In this document: one piece after another, positions 1-6,303 of the stretch
Position numbering within the stretch: the first letter of the stretch is position 1
Layout: the number at the start of each line of letters is the position of its first letter
NCBI GenBank assembly: GCA_002331575.1
Contig: DCZG01000100.1
Span: 1-9,760, forward strand
Direction of reading: 5' to 3'
DNA from: Atopobium sp. UBA2090
GTDB taxonomy: Bacteria; Actinomycetota; Coriobacteriia; Coriobacteriales; Atopobiaceae
DNA: 9,760 nt
Notes under the pieces: model-generated
Databases searched by the model: none
Told to the model about the DNA's origin: nothing
What the model saw: the letters and a program-made list of their open reading frames with translations, nothing else
Position numbers and translations under genes: made by a program

Positions 1-12
1 AAGGGACCCACC

Positions 13-684
13 ATGGAACTCATCCTCGACACCGCAGACGCAAGGCAGGTCAGCGAGCTCTCCGACATGCTCACGATCACCGGCGTGACCACCAACCCCA
101 CGATCATCACGCGCTCAGGCAGGACGCCCGAGGAGGTCGCAGACTCGATGCTGTCGGTCCTCTCCGACGACCAGCTCCTCTTCATGCAGGCCGTGGCCAC
201 CGACTTCGACGGCATCATGGCCGACGCGAGGAGGATCTGCTCGCTCCGTCCCAGGAACATGTACGTGAAGATCCCCGTGACCCACGACGGCCTGCGCGCC
301 ATCAAGGCAGCGAAGGCCGAGGGCCTCGGCGTCCTCGCCACGGCGATCTACTCCGCCGACGAGGCGTTCCTCGCCGCGATGAACGGAGCGGACTACCTCG
401 CGCCCTACGTGAACCGCATGGAGGACTACGGCGACGGCGTCGGCCAGGTGGAGGACCTCCTCCGGATGCTCGAGGCGAACAACCTCCCCGCCAAGGTCGT
501 CGCGGCGTCGTTCAAGAACGCGAACCAGGTGCACCGGCTCGTCGTGGCCGGCATCCAGGCCGTGACCGTCCCGCCCGAGGTCGTCCGCTCGATGGTCGAC
601 CACCCCGGGACCCGGATCGCGGTCGACGAGTTCTCGGCAGCCTGGCGCGAGGCCTACGGCAGGGACACCTTCGCCGCGGAGTAG
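13..684 (+). CDS. fsa: Fructose-6-phosphate aldolase (small transaldolase family)
   Basis: A cytoplasmic TIM-barrel class I aldolase of 223 residues, the usual length for the FSA/small transaldolase family. It opens with MELILDT and the GVTTNPTII signature (residues 24-32). The Schiff-base lysine is K86 in YVKIPVT. D6, T110 in LATAIY and the APYVNR segment (residues 130-135) are all present. Q59 and Y132 occupy the positions where E. coli FsaA has Q59 and Y131; true transaldolases have Glu and Phe there. The residues therefore point to reversible cleavage of fructose 6-phosphate into dihydroxyacetone and glyceraldehyde 3-phosphate rather than to transaldolase. The start is supported by AAGGGA at 1-6 with a 6-nt spacer. 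The upstream context is outside the window, so operon membership is unknown; an inverted-repeat cluster lies just downstream. Substrate preference is inferred from these residues only. Confidence 0.9.
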   Translation: MELILDTADARQVSELSDMLTITGVTTNPTIITRSGRTPEEVADSMLSVLSDDQLLFMQAVATDFDGIMADARRICSLRPRNMYVKIPVTHDGLRAIKAAKAEGLGVLATAIYSADEAFLAAMNGADYLAPYVNRMEDYGDGVGQVEDLLRMLEANNLPAKVVAASFKNANQVHRLVVAGIQAVTVPPEVVRSMVDHPGTRIAVDEFSAAWREAYGRDTFAAE

Positions 685-697
685 GAGGTCCGCTCGA

Positions 698-728
698 CCT
701 GCCAAAGGGCGTTGGCACCTTTGGCAGG
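698..728. repeat. Perfect 11-bp inverted repeat downstream of the aldolase gene
   Basis: CCTGCCAAAGG at 698-708 is exactly complemented by CCTTTGGCAGG at 718-728, with a 9-nt loop. It starts 13 nt after the aldolase stop codon, where a transcription terminator would sit, but no T-run follows on the + strand (next bases are CTCACG). It may still slow or stop transcription, or it may be one half of the larger palindromic cluster that extends to about 840. The symmetry is certain; the function is not. Confidence 0.75.
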
Positions 729-730
729 CT

Positions 731-786
731 CACGTTGAGGGCTGCCCGCGTAGCTGAAAAACGCTACACGAGCGGCCCTCAACGTG
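731..786. repeat. Long hairpin-forming inverted repeat
   Basis: CACGTTGAGGGC at 731-742 pairs perfectly with GCCCTCAACGTG at 775-786. The stem continues inward through one G-U and two G-C pairs (743-745 with 772-774). After a small internal loop, GTAGC at 750-754 pairs with GCTAC at 763-767 around an A-rich 8-nt loop. This would be an elongated hairpin of more than 50 nt. No T-tract follows on the + strand, so an ordinary intrinsic terminator is unlikely; a REP-like palindrome or a mobile-element remnant fits better. Confidence 0.75.
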
Positions 787-830
787 CACATAGCGATGTT
801 ATTTAGCCCTTCTTGTAGCGTCGTTCAGCT
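752..830. repeat. Second inverted pair linked to the hairpin loop
   Basis: The 17 nt at 814-830 (TGTAGCGTCGTTCAGCT) are the reverse complement of 752-768 with two mismatches. The 752-768 copy lies inside the loop region of the 731-786 hairpin, so the segment can fold in two mutually exclusive ways. The right flank at 829-840 (CTTTGACGGCAG) also loosely mirrors the CTGCCAAAG at 699-707, which could be degenerate terminal inverted repeats of a small (about 140 bp) element. No flanking target-site duplication was seen. Confidence 0.55.
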
Positions 831-847
831 TTGACGGCAGCGGATGA

Positions 848-1018
848 GACCTGCCATGGTCGATCTCCGACGTCGTCGAGGCCTACTACGACCTCATCTG
901 CGACTACATGCACTTCCAGGACTGCAGCCGCGTGGTCGATGGCGGCTGTGGCGCGCCCGCGATGACGCGCGGGACGCGCTTTCCGAAGGAGGCCTACGAG
1001 CTCGGCAGGTCGGTGTAG
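848..1018 (+). pseudogene. Orphan reading frame, possible 5'-truncated gene remnant
   Basis: An open frame of 56 codons runs from a TGA at 845-847 to TAG at 1016-1018. It has no ATG, GTG or TTG near its beginning; the first in-frame ATG is well inside. The translation nevertheless looks protein-like, with the segments SDVVEAYYDLICDYMHF, VVDGGCGAPAMT and FPKEAYELGRSV. The absence of a start codon and ribosome binding site, and the palindromic cluster immediately upstream, suggest the 3' end of a gene whose front was lost. The family is not recognised. It could also be a chance open frame in GC-rich DNA. The rest of the 685-1044 gap holds only the inverted repeats. Confidence 0.3.
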
Positions 1019-1044
1019 GATCGCTGGCCTGAAAAGCCGTCGTC

Positions 1045-3468
1045 CTACTCGCTTGTGGCGGACTGGGCCTTTCGTGTCCCAATGCTCGTCGCCGAACGGT
1101 CCGCCACGGTCTGAGCGCCTGCCGCGCCAAATGGGTCAAGGCGCTCGATGAGCATCGTCATGACGCGCTCCCCGGCGACGCTTGCGATGGCAAGCGCCGC
1201 GAACAGGGCAAATGTGATTCCCTCGGGCGATGCCACGCCGAGCGTGCCGTGGAACAGGGCGACTGCGGCAAAGAAGGACACCGTCATCGTGACGCAGAGG
1301 AAGACGCGCAGCGGGTTGAAGGGCCAGCTCGCCTTGAGGACCGCCTGAATGCCCACCGTCCCCACGAGCAGGTAGAGGAGCGTCCGCTCCTGACTCTCGG
1401 GAAGTCCGAGGAAGGTCGACAGGGGAAGTACCATGAGGAAGCACGACATGAACGAGACGGCGTTGGGGATGGCGCGTTCCAGCGCACTCGGCAGGAAGTG
1501 CCCCACCACCTTGGCGGTATCAGGCTCGAACGACATGAAGAACGCCGGATACCCCTCGATGACGAGGTCGATGAGGGTGATCTGAAGCGGTGCGAACGGG
1601 AACGGCACGTTGAGCACCAGGCACGTGAGCGACAGCAGCACCGAGTAGACGGTCTTCACGAAGAACACGCCGGCGATACGCGTGATGGTATTGACCACGC
1701 GTCGACCTTGTCCGAGAACGTCAGGCAGTGCCGAGAAGTCCGAGTCGAGAAGCACTACCTGCGAGACCTGGCGTGCGGCATCGGTCCCGCCGCCCATGGC
1801 GATGCTGCAGTCTGCTTCTCGCAGGGCGAGCAGGTCGTTCACTCCGTCTCCCGTCATCGCCACCGTATGGCCGTCGGTACGGAGGGCGCGTACGAGCCGC
1901 TGCTTCTGCTGTGGGGAGACTCGGCCGAAGATCGAACGGGTGCGTGCGAGCCGTGCGATCTCGTCCTCGTCGGTCACCCCTGTCATGTCGACGGGGCGCG
2001 AGTCGGAGGGAAATCCCGCTTGCATAGCGAGGGACGAGACGGTCGTGGGGTCATCGCCGGAGATGAGCTTGAGATCGATGCCCTCCTGCTTGAAGTAGGC
2101 GAGGGTGTCGGAAGCCGTGTTACGGATCGGGTCGGCAATCACGACGGCAGCGAGCGGGTCGACCTTGGGAAGCGCATATTCCTCGCTGACTGGTCCTCGG
2201 GCAATACCTACGAGAAGAACGCGCTTACCGGAGCTCTGCGCAGAGGAGATGACGTCGTCGCACTCACTGCCCTGGGGCGCGAGACGGTCGGGCGCACCAG
2301 CCACGACCATGACTCCCTCGCATTCCACGGAGCTCCACTTCCGCTCTGACGAGAAGGGCACGCTCCGTGGGGAAGTCTCGGTCTCCACTGCCGCAAAACG
2401 CTCGCGCAGGGCGTCGAACGTTGCGTTGTCGTCGACGCTCCCACCCATGAAGATTCCCATGAGCCGTTCGAAGGGGACGGTCCTCCCCAGTTCGGTGAGG
2501 CGCACGTCCTCGACGCGCATCCGCCCCTCGGTGAGGGTCCCGGTCTTGTCAAGGCAGAGTGTGTCCACGTGGGCGAGGTTCTCGAGGGAGTAGAGCTCCT
2601 GGACCAGAACGCGCCTTCTCGCCAGCGTCGCCACGCCGGCAGCAAGGCTCATGCTCATGAGCAGCACGAGTCCCTTGGGGAGCATTCCCAAGAGCCCCGC
2701 GGAGGTGGAGATCACCGAACTCGCCGCTCCTCCGCTCCGAAGCAAGAACGACTCCGCAAACAGAAGGAGACCCAGCGGCACGATGAAGTACCCGGTGAAG
2801 CGTGTGACCCGCTCCATCGACCAGAGGAGCTCGGAATGCGTCGGTCGGATCTTCTTTGATTCTTGGGCGATGCGCGTGGCGTAGTTCTCGTCACCCACGT
2901 GCTCCACGAGCGCCCGACACCTCCCGCTCACGACGAAGCTCCCCGAGAGCAGGTGGGCTTCGACGGTCTTGCGTACCGGGTCGGACTCGCCAGTAAGAAG
3001 CGACTCGTTGACCTCGACCGCACCCGTGAGGATGACGCAGTCGGCGCAGACCTGGTGGCCCGTGTCGAGCTCGCATACGTCGTCGATGACGAGCTCGCCG
3101 GCACCTAGCTCCGCTGCGACGCCTTCGCGAATGACTTTGACCGTGGGCGCCGAGAGCAGCGAGAGCTCGTCGACGAGATGCTTGGCATGGAGCTCCTGCG
3201 CGATGCCGATGAGCACGTTCGCGACGATGATGACGATGAACAGCATGTTCGACCAGGCCCCCACGAGGGCGAGGGCAAGCGCGATGACCGCGTTGAACAG
3301 GTTGAAGAGCGTGCAGACGTTGTCGGCAACGATCCTGCCCGTGCTCTTAGCGACCCTCTCGGTCGTGACGTTTGTGAGGCCGATCGCCTTCCTGCGCGCC
3401 ACCTCGCAGGCATCAAGGCCATACGAAGGGTCCGAGCGATACTGCTCTGCTTTTCTATGCGTCTCCAT
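1045..3468 (-). CDS. P-type cation-transporting ATPase, CtpE-like
   Basis: An 807-residue membrane ion pump with every P-type core motif: TGES (159-162, actuator), DKTGTLTEG with phosphorylated D307, KWSS (377-380) in the nucleotide-binding domain, DPIR (447-450), SGDDP (470-474) and TGDGVND (539-545). Hydrophobic segments fit ten helices: two near 53-92, two near 222-283, and six between 595 and 768. The M6 segment EGYPAFFMSFEP (638-649) matches the G-x-PAFF-x-x-x-EP pattern of CtpE-type pumps, which have been linked to Ca2+ transport in mycobacteria and streptococci; length also fits (about 800). The M4 motif reads P264-K265-G-L instead of the common P-E-G-L. The start has GGAGG at 3475-3479 with a 6-nt spacer. 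The gene is divergent from the two-component operon and is preceded by four 11-bp regulator-type repeats. The transported ion is inferred. Confidence 0.88.
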   Translation of the reverse strand: METHRKAEQYRSDPSYGLDACEVARRKAIGLTNVTTERVAKSTGRIVADNVCTLFNLFNAVIALALALVGAWSNMLFIVIIVANVLIGIAQELHAKHLVDELSLLSAPTVKVIREGVAAELGAGELVIDDVCELDTGHQVCADCVILTGAVEVNESLLTGESDPVRKTVEAHLLSGSFVVSGRCRALVEHVGDENYATRIAQESKKIRPTHSELLWSMERVTRFTGYFIVPLGLLLFAESFLLRSGGAASSVISTSAGLLGMLPKGLVLLMSMSLAAGVATLARRRVLVQELYSLENLAHVDTLCLDKTGTLTEGRMRVEDVRLTELGRTVPFERLMGIFMGGSVDDNATFDALRERFAAVETETSPRSVPFSSERKWSSVECEGVMVVAGAPDRLAPQGSECDDVISSAQSSGKRVLLVGIARGPVSEEYALPKVDPLAAVVIADPIRNTASDTLAYFKQEGIDLKLISGDDPTTVSSLAMQAGFPSDSRPVDMTGVTDEDEIARLARTRSIFGRVSPQQKQRLVRALRTDGHTVAMTGDGVNDLLALREADCSIAMGGGTDAARQVSQVVLLDSDFSALPDVLGQGRRVVNTITRIAGVFFVKTVYSVLLSLTCLVLNVPFPFAPLQITLIDLVIEGYPAFFMSFEPDTAKVVGHFLPSALERAIPNAVSFMSCFLMVLPLSTFLGLPESQERTLLYLLVGTVGIQAVLKASWPFNPLRVFLCVTMTVSFFAAVALFHGTLGVASPEGITFALFAALAIASVAGERVMTMLIERLDPFGAAGAQTVADRSATSIGTRKAQSATSE

Positions 3469-3474
3469 GTGTTG

Positions 3475-3479
3475 CCTCC
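3475..3479 (-). promoter_or_regulatory. Ribosome binding site of the ATPase gene
   Basis: On the minus strand, GGAGG lies 6 nt before the ATG at 3466-3468. This fixes the start. Confidence 0.75.
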
Positions 3480-3501
3480 AGTGTCGATTCGTATGGAGAC
3501 G

Positions 3502-3507
3502 AGTCTA
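3502..3507 (-). promoter_or_regulatory. Candidate -10 element of the ATPase promoter
   Basis: TAGACT on the minus strand matches TATAAT at 4 of 6 positions. It lies 5 nt after the last 11-bp repeat of the upstream box, so the repeats would cover the -35 region. That arrangement is typical of promoters activated by PhoB/OmpR-type regulators. The predicted leader is about 25-30 nt. The match is weak alone and rests on its placement. Confidence 0.4.
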
Positions 3508-3512
3508 GGGGG

Positions 3513-3556
3513 CAGGGGTAAACCCAGGATAAAGCAGGGTTAAACAAAGCCTAAAC
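3513..3556 (-). promoter_or_regulatory. Four tandem 11-bp repeats, response-regulator box A (PHO-box-like)
   Basis: Read on the minus strand, 11-bp units begin at 3556, 3545, 3534 and 3523. Three begin GTTTA and one (3534) CTTTA. The register is exact, giving one repeat per DNA helical turn, and the box points toward the ATPase gene, ending 45 nt before its ATG. OmpR/PhoB-family regulators bind as head-to-tail dimers to direct repeats of this period, and actinobacterial PhoP boxes use 11-nt units beginning GTTCA. The same unit occurs before the kinase gene and before the PAP2 gene, so the regulator at 4867-5553 is the likely binder. Confidence 0.75.
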
Positions 3557-3635
3557 CAAGGGCTGCGATGGTGAGCGTCCCGTGACATCGCTCGCTCTGA
3601 CTCACCGTGTGGCGTCGACCTGAAGAGCGGCGAGA

Positions 3636-3657
3636 GTTTAACGCCCGTTTAAGAATC
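3636..3657 (+). promoter_or_regulatory. Two tandem 11-bp repeats, response-regulator box B
   Basis: GTTTAACGCCC at 3636-3646 is followed directly by GTTTAAGAATC at 3647-3657, with the same unit and register as boxes A and C, here on the + strand. The box ends 46 nt before the kinase start. A candidate -10 (TCAAAT, 3674-3679, 4 of 6 matches) lies downstream. No convincing third or fourth unit is visible on either side. This suggests autoregulation of the two-component operon through a smaller site than those of its targets. Confidence 0.6.
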
Positions 3658-3703
3658 CGCCTCAGTCATGTGGTCAAATGGAATCATCTGCGCAGGGAGG
3701 GCC

Positions 3704-4870
3704 ATGAACATCCGAACCCGTCTTCACATCTCGAACGTCGTCATGATCGTCGTCCCGGTCGTCATCGCGGTCGTCGTCGGTCTGGCGTGCGTGGGAATCG
3801 TCTGGTCGCTCGTCACCGGATTCGCCCCTCTCGGTTCGGAGGCGCTCGAGGAGCGCTTTGGGCTGGCTGGCATCTCGGCGCAGGACGAACGGAGCATCAA
3901 GGTCATCGTCTCCCTGACCGCCCTCGCGTTGGTCGTTGCGATCGTGGTCGCCGTGGTGCTCACTGACAGGTTCATGACGCGCTTCGTCCTCGGCCACGTC
4001 ACGGGGCCTCTGGGCCAGCTCTCACAGGGTGTCGATCAGGTTCGCTCGGGCAACCTCTCCCATCGCATCGGCTATGACGGCGATGACGAGTTCAAGCCCG
4101 TATGTGACGCCTTCGATGAGATGGCGTCCCGGCTCGCGGACTCGGTGGAGAGGGACCGACGTCTCGAGGAGGCCAGGAAGGACTTGATCGCGGGGATGTC
4201 GCATGACCTGCGAGGACCGCTCACGTCGATACGAGGCTATGCGGAGGGGCTGCGTGACGGGGTGGCGGCTGACGAGGAGTCGAGGCGTCGATACACGGGG
4301 GTCATCCTGGAGAAGACGGCCGACATGGAACACAAGGTGTCCGAGCTCCTCGCGCTGACGAGGCTCGACATGGACGGCTATGTGCTGGAGACCAGAAGCC
4401 TCGAGCTCGACTCGTATGCCCGTGACTTCGTCAGCCGTGACCGTGACGATTTCGCTGCTCAGGGCATGTCGGTCACGTGCAACCTCACGCCCGTCACGGT
4501 CGAGGCGGACCCGGCGGAGCTCGACAGGATTCTGGGGAATCTTCTCGACAACAGCCTGAGGTACCGCAAGCGAGACGAGGTCTCCGTTGAGATAGGCGTT
4601 GCTTCCGTGGGAGGGTGTGCGGTGCTCTCGGTCTCGGACGATGGCCCCGGAGTTGCCGAGAGGGACCTCGCGAGGATATTCGAGCCGCTCTACCGCGGTG
4701 ATGCCGCACGCAGCGGATCACGGGAGGGGAGTGGCCTTGGTCTTTCCATCGTCGCGGCCTCCGCCTCCCGGATGGGAGGGTCGGCGAGTGCGGGCCGCTC
4801 CGATGCCGGGGGTCTCTCCGTCGAAGTCCGCCTTCCCCTTGCCCAGAGCCGGGGGGAGGTGTCGGAATGA
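3704..4870 (+). CDS. Sensor histidine kinase, two-component system
   Basis: A 388-residue membrane kinase. Two transmembrane helices (about 11-36 and 65-87) flank a short extracytoplasmic loop of about 28 residues. A HAMP linker follows (about 90-142), then the dimerisation/phosphoacceptor helix with H167 in MSHDLRGPLTSIRGYAEGL. The ATP-binding domain has the N box (N279, N283 in NLLDNSLRY), G1 box DDGPG (312-316), F box IFEPLYR (325-331) and G2 box GSGLGLSIV (342-350). The ATG at 3704 is chosen because AGGGAGG (3694-3700) lies just before it; an in-frame ATG at 3668 has no ribosome binding site and falls in the promoter. The minimal loop gives little room for a ligand domain, as in envelope-stress kinases that sense within the membrane. 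The stop overlaps the regulator start by 4 nt, so the two are translationally coupled. The signal is unknown. Confidence 0.9.
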   Translation: MNIRTRLHISNVVMIVVPVVIAVVVGLACVGIVWSLVTGFAPLGSEALEERFGLAGISAQDERSIKVIVSLTALALVVAIVVAVVLTDRFMTRFVLGHVTGPLGQLSQGVDQVRSGNLSHRIGYDGDDEFKPVCDAFDEMASRLADSVERDRRLEEARKDLIAGMSHDLRGPLTSIRGYAEGLRDGVAADEESRRRYTGVILEKTADMEHKVSELLALTRLDMDGYVLETRSLELDSYARDFVSRDRDDFAAQGMSVTCNLTPVTVEADPAELDRILGNLLDNSLRYRKRDEVSVEIGVASVGGCAVLSVSDDGPGVAERDLARIFEPLYRGDAARSGSREGSGLGLSIVAASASRMGGSASAGRSDAGGLSVEVRLPLAQSRGEVSE

Positions 4871-5553
4871 GCAGCATCCTCGTCGTCGAGGACGATGACG
4901 CGATCGCGCAGCTTGAGAGGGACTACCTCCACATGAGCGGCTTCGAGGTCGATATTGCGTCCGACGGGCCATCGGGTCTCGAAGCTGCCCTCCATGGGGG
5001 ATATGAACTGGTGATTCTTGACGTGATGCTTCCGGGCATGGACGGGTTCGAGGTCTGTCGCTGCCTGAGGGAGGTGACAGACGTACCCATCGTCATGGTC
5101 ACCGCGAGACGAGAGGACATGGACAAGATTCGCGGTCTTGGGATGGGCGCGGACGACTATGTCGAGAAGCCCTTCTCGCCGAGCGTTCTCGTGGCGAGGG
5201 TGAGGGCGCACCTCTCACGATACGAGCGTCTCACGGGTTCCGCCGGGAAGAGGTCCGTCGTGACCCTCGGGGACCTCGAGCTCGACACCGCAGCAAGGAG
5301 GTTGCGCGTTCGCGGGGAGGAGGTCGACCTCAAGAATCGTGAGTACGAGCTCCTCGAGTTCCTGATGCTCCACCCTGACGTCGTGTTCAGCCGCGAGCAG
5401 CTCTACGAGAGGGTGTGGGGGATGGATGCCCTCGGGGACAGCGCAACGGTCGCAGTGCACGTCAACCGCCTCAGGGAGAAGATCGAGGAGAGCCCGTCCT
5501 TCCCGAGGCACATCCTGACGGTCTGGGGTGCAGGGTATCGTCTCATGCCCTGA
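4867..5553 (+). CDS. OmpR/PhoB-family response regulator
   Basis: A 228-residue DNA-binding regulator with a receiver domain (about 3-115) and a C-terminal winged-helix domain (about 128-227). Receiver residues are the acidic pocket E8-D9-D10, phosphoacceptor D52 in VILDVMLPGMDGFEV, T79, and K101 in EKPF. The effector domain has the characteristic LKNREYELLEFL and ending ILTVWGAGYRLMP (WG-x-GY-x-F-like wing). Start: GGAGG at 4855-4859 with a 7-nt spacer; the ATG overlaps the kinase stop (ATGA). This subfamily binds direct repeats at 11-bp spacing, and three such boxes lie within 2.1 kb at 3513-3556, 3636-3657 and 5568-5611, making it the obvious local regulator. It could be a PhoP-like or an envelope-stress regulator; the sequence does not decide between them. 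Confidence 0.92.
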   Translation: MSSILVVEDDDAIAQLERDYLHMSGFEVDIASDGPSGLEAALHGGYELVILDVMLPGMDGFEVCRCLREVTDVPIVMVTARREDMDKIRGLGMGADDYVEKPFSPSVLVARVRAHLSRYERLTGSAGKRSVVTLGDLELDTAARRLRVRGEEVDLKNREYELLEFLMLHPDVVFSREQLYERVWGMDALGDSATVAVHVNRLREKIEESPSFPRHILTVWGAGYRLMP

Positions 5554-5567
5554 ATGCTCCCCCGGCT

Positions 5568-5611
5568 GTTTAACGTCTGTTTATCCCCGGTTCAAGGGTG
5601 GTTTAGATACC
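5568..5611 (+). promoter_or_regulatory. Four tandem 11-bp repeats, response-regulator box C
   Basis: Units begin at 5568, 5579, 5590 and 5601 with exact 11-bp register. Three begin GTTTA and the third begins GTTCA, the form typical of Streptomyces PhoP boxes. The box starts 14 nt after the regulator stop codon and ends 80 nt before the PAP2 start, so the downstream genes probably have their own activated promoter as well as any read-through from the kinase/regulator genes. A poor -10 candidate (CAAGAT, 5617-5622) sits at the same distance from the box as the one in front of the ATPase. Confidence 0.75.
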
Positions 5612-5691
5612 TGGCCCAAGATGTTTCCCAACAACGGTGGCGCCCGCCGTCTGTCGTGACGTGCCGAGCGGAAACGAAAGGGAAGCATCGC

Positions 5692-6303
5692 ATGGCTGGT
5701 ACAGAGCTTGTCCTCCTGGAGTTCATCCAGGACAACCTTCGATCGGGCTTCATGGACCTCTTCATGGTCTTCGTGACGGACATGGGAAACCTGGGTGCCA
5801 TCTGGCTCGTCGTGGCAGCAGCGCTCCTGCTGAGGGGAGAGGAGCGTAAGACGGGGATTGCAATCGCCGCCGCCCTCGTCCTTGCCTTCGTGGCTGGCGG
5901 CATCGTTATCAAGCCGCTCGTGGCGCGCATCAGGCCCTGCGACATAGACACGACGGTGCGACTGCTCATCGATCGACCAAGGGACTTCTCGTTTCCCTCG
6001 GGACATGCGTCGTCCTCGTTCGCTGCGGTGACGGTTCTCTTCCTCGCTGGCAGCACGTGGCGCAGGCCGGCAGCAGTGCTCGCTGCACTTATCGCCTTCT
6101 CAAGGCTCTACCTGTTTGTTCACTATCCTTCCGACGTAATCGCCGGAATCCTGCTCGGGATGCTCTGCGGGTATGTTGCCTGGCAGGTTAGCGGTCCCCT
6201 CAACAGATGGATCAGCGCCCGTAGGGGTTCGGATGCCCCAGCCCTGTCCAAAGGCCGACGGAAGAGTGAATCCGCTGATGTGGACGGTCGGGGGTCGATA
6301 TGA
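5692..6303 (+). CDS. PAP2-family membrane phosphatase (undecaprenyl-diphosphate phosphatase-like)
   Basis: A 203-residue integral membrane phosphatase with the complete three-part PAP2 signature: K74-x6-R81-P82, P102-S-G-H105, and S137-R138-x5-H144-x3-D148. H105 and H144 are the expected catalytic histidines. Several hydrophobic helices surround them, and the C-terminus (about 172-203) is a polar basic tail. Members of this size act on lipid or polyprenyl phosphates at the membrane surface; the BcrC type removes phosphate from undecaprenyl diphosphate and gives bacitracin tolerance. The exact substrate cannot be read here. The ATG at 5692 is preferred, with AAGGGA about 8 nt upstream; an in-frame ATG at 5554 would translate through the regulator box. 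The stop overlaps the next gene's start by 4 nt. Four 11-bp repeats upstream suggest control by the neighbouring two-component system. Confidence 0.87.
   Translation: MAGTELVLLEFIQDNLRSGFMDLFMVFVTDMGNLGAIWLVVAAALLLRGEERKTGIAIAAALVLAFVAGGIVIKPLVARIRPCDIDTTVRLLIDRPRDFSFPSGHASSSFAAVTVLFLAGSTWRRPAAVLAALIAFSRLYLFVHYPSDVIAGILLGMLCGYVAWQVSGPLNRWISARRGSDAPALSKGRRKSESADVDGRGSI

Noticed and set aside
698..786. Ordinary intrinsic terminator for the aldolase gene
   Set aside because: Stems are strong but neither is followed by a T-tract on the + strand; left as palindromic repeats of unknown role.
1026..1039. Short hairpin downstream of the ATPase stop as its terminator
   Set aside because: The stem is only 3-4 bp; the T-rich part lies in the loop, not after the stem.
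1249..2349. Long open frame (366 codons) antisense to the ATPase gene
   Set aside because: It is the opposite-strand shadow of a conserved P-type ATPase; its translation is rich in Arg, Glu, Gly and His without domain features, as is usual for GC-rich antisense frames.
3668..3703. Upstream ATG extending the histidine kinase by 12 residues
   Set aside because: No ribosome binding site before 3668 and it overlaps the promoter zone; the ATG at 3704 has AGGGAGG just upstream.
5554..5691. Start of the PAP2 gene directly after the regulator stop
   Set aside because: The extra 46 residues have no PAP2 similarity and would translate through the four 11-bp repeats; the ATG at 5692 has its own ribosome binding site.
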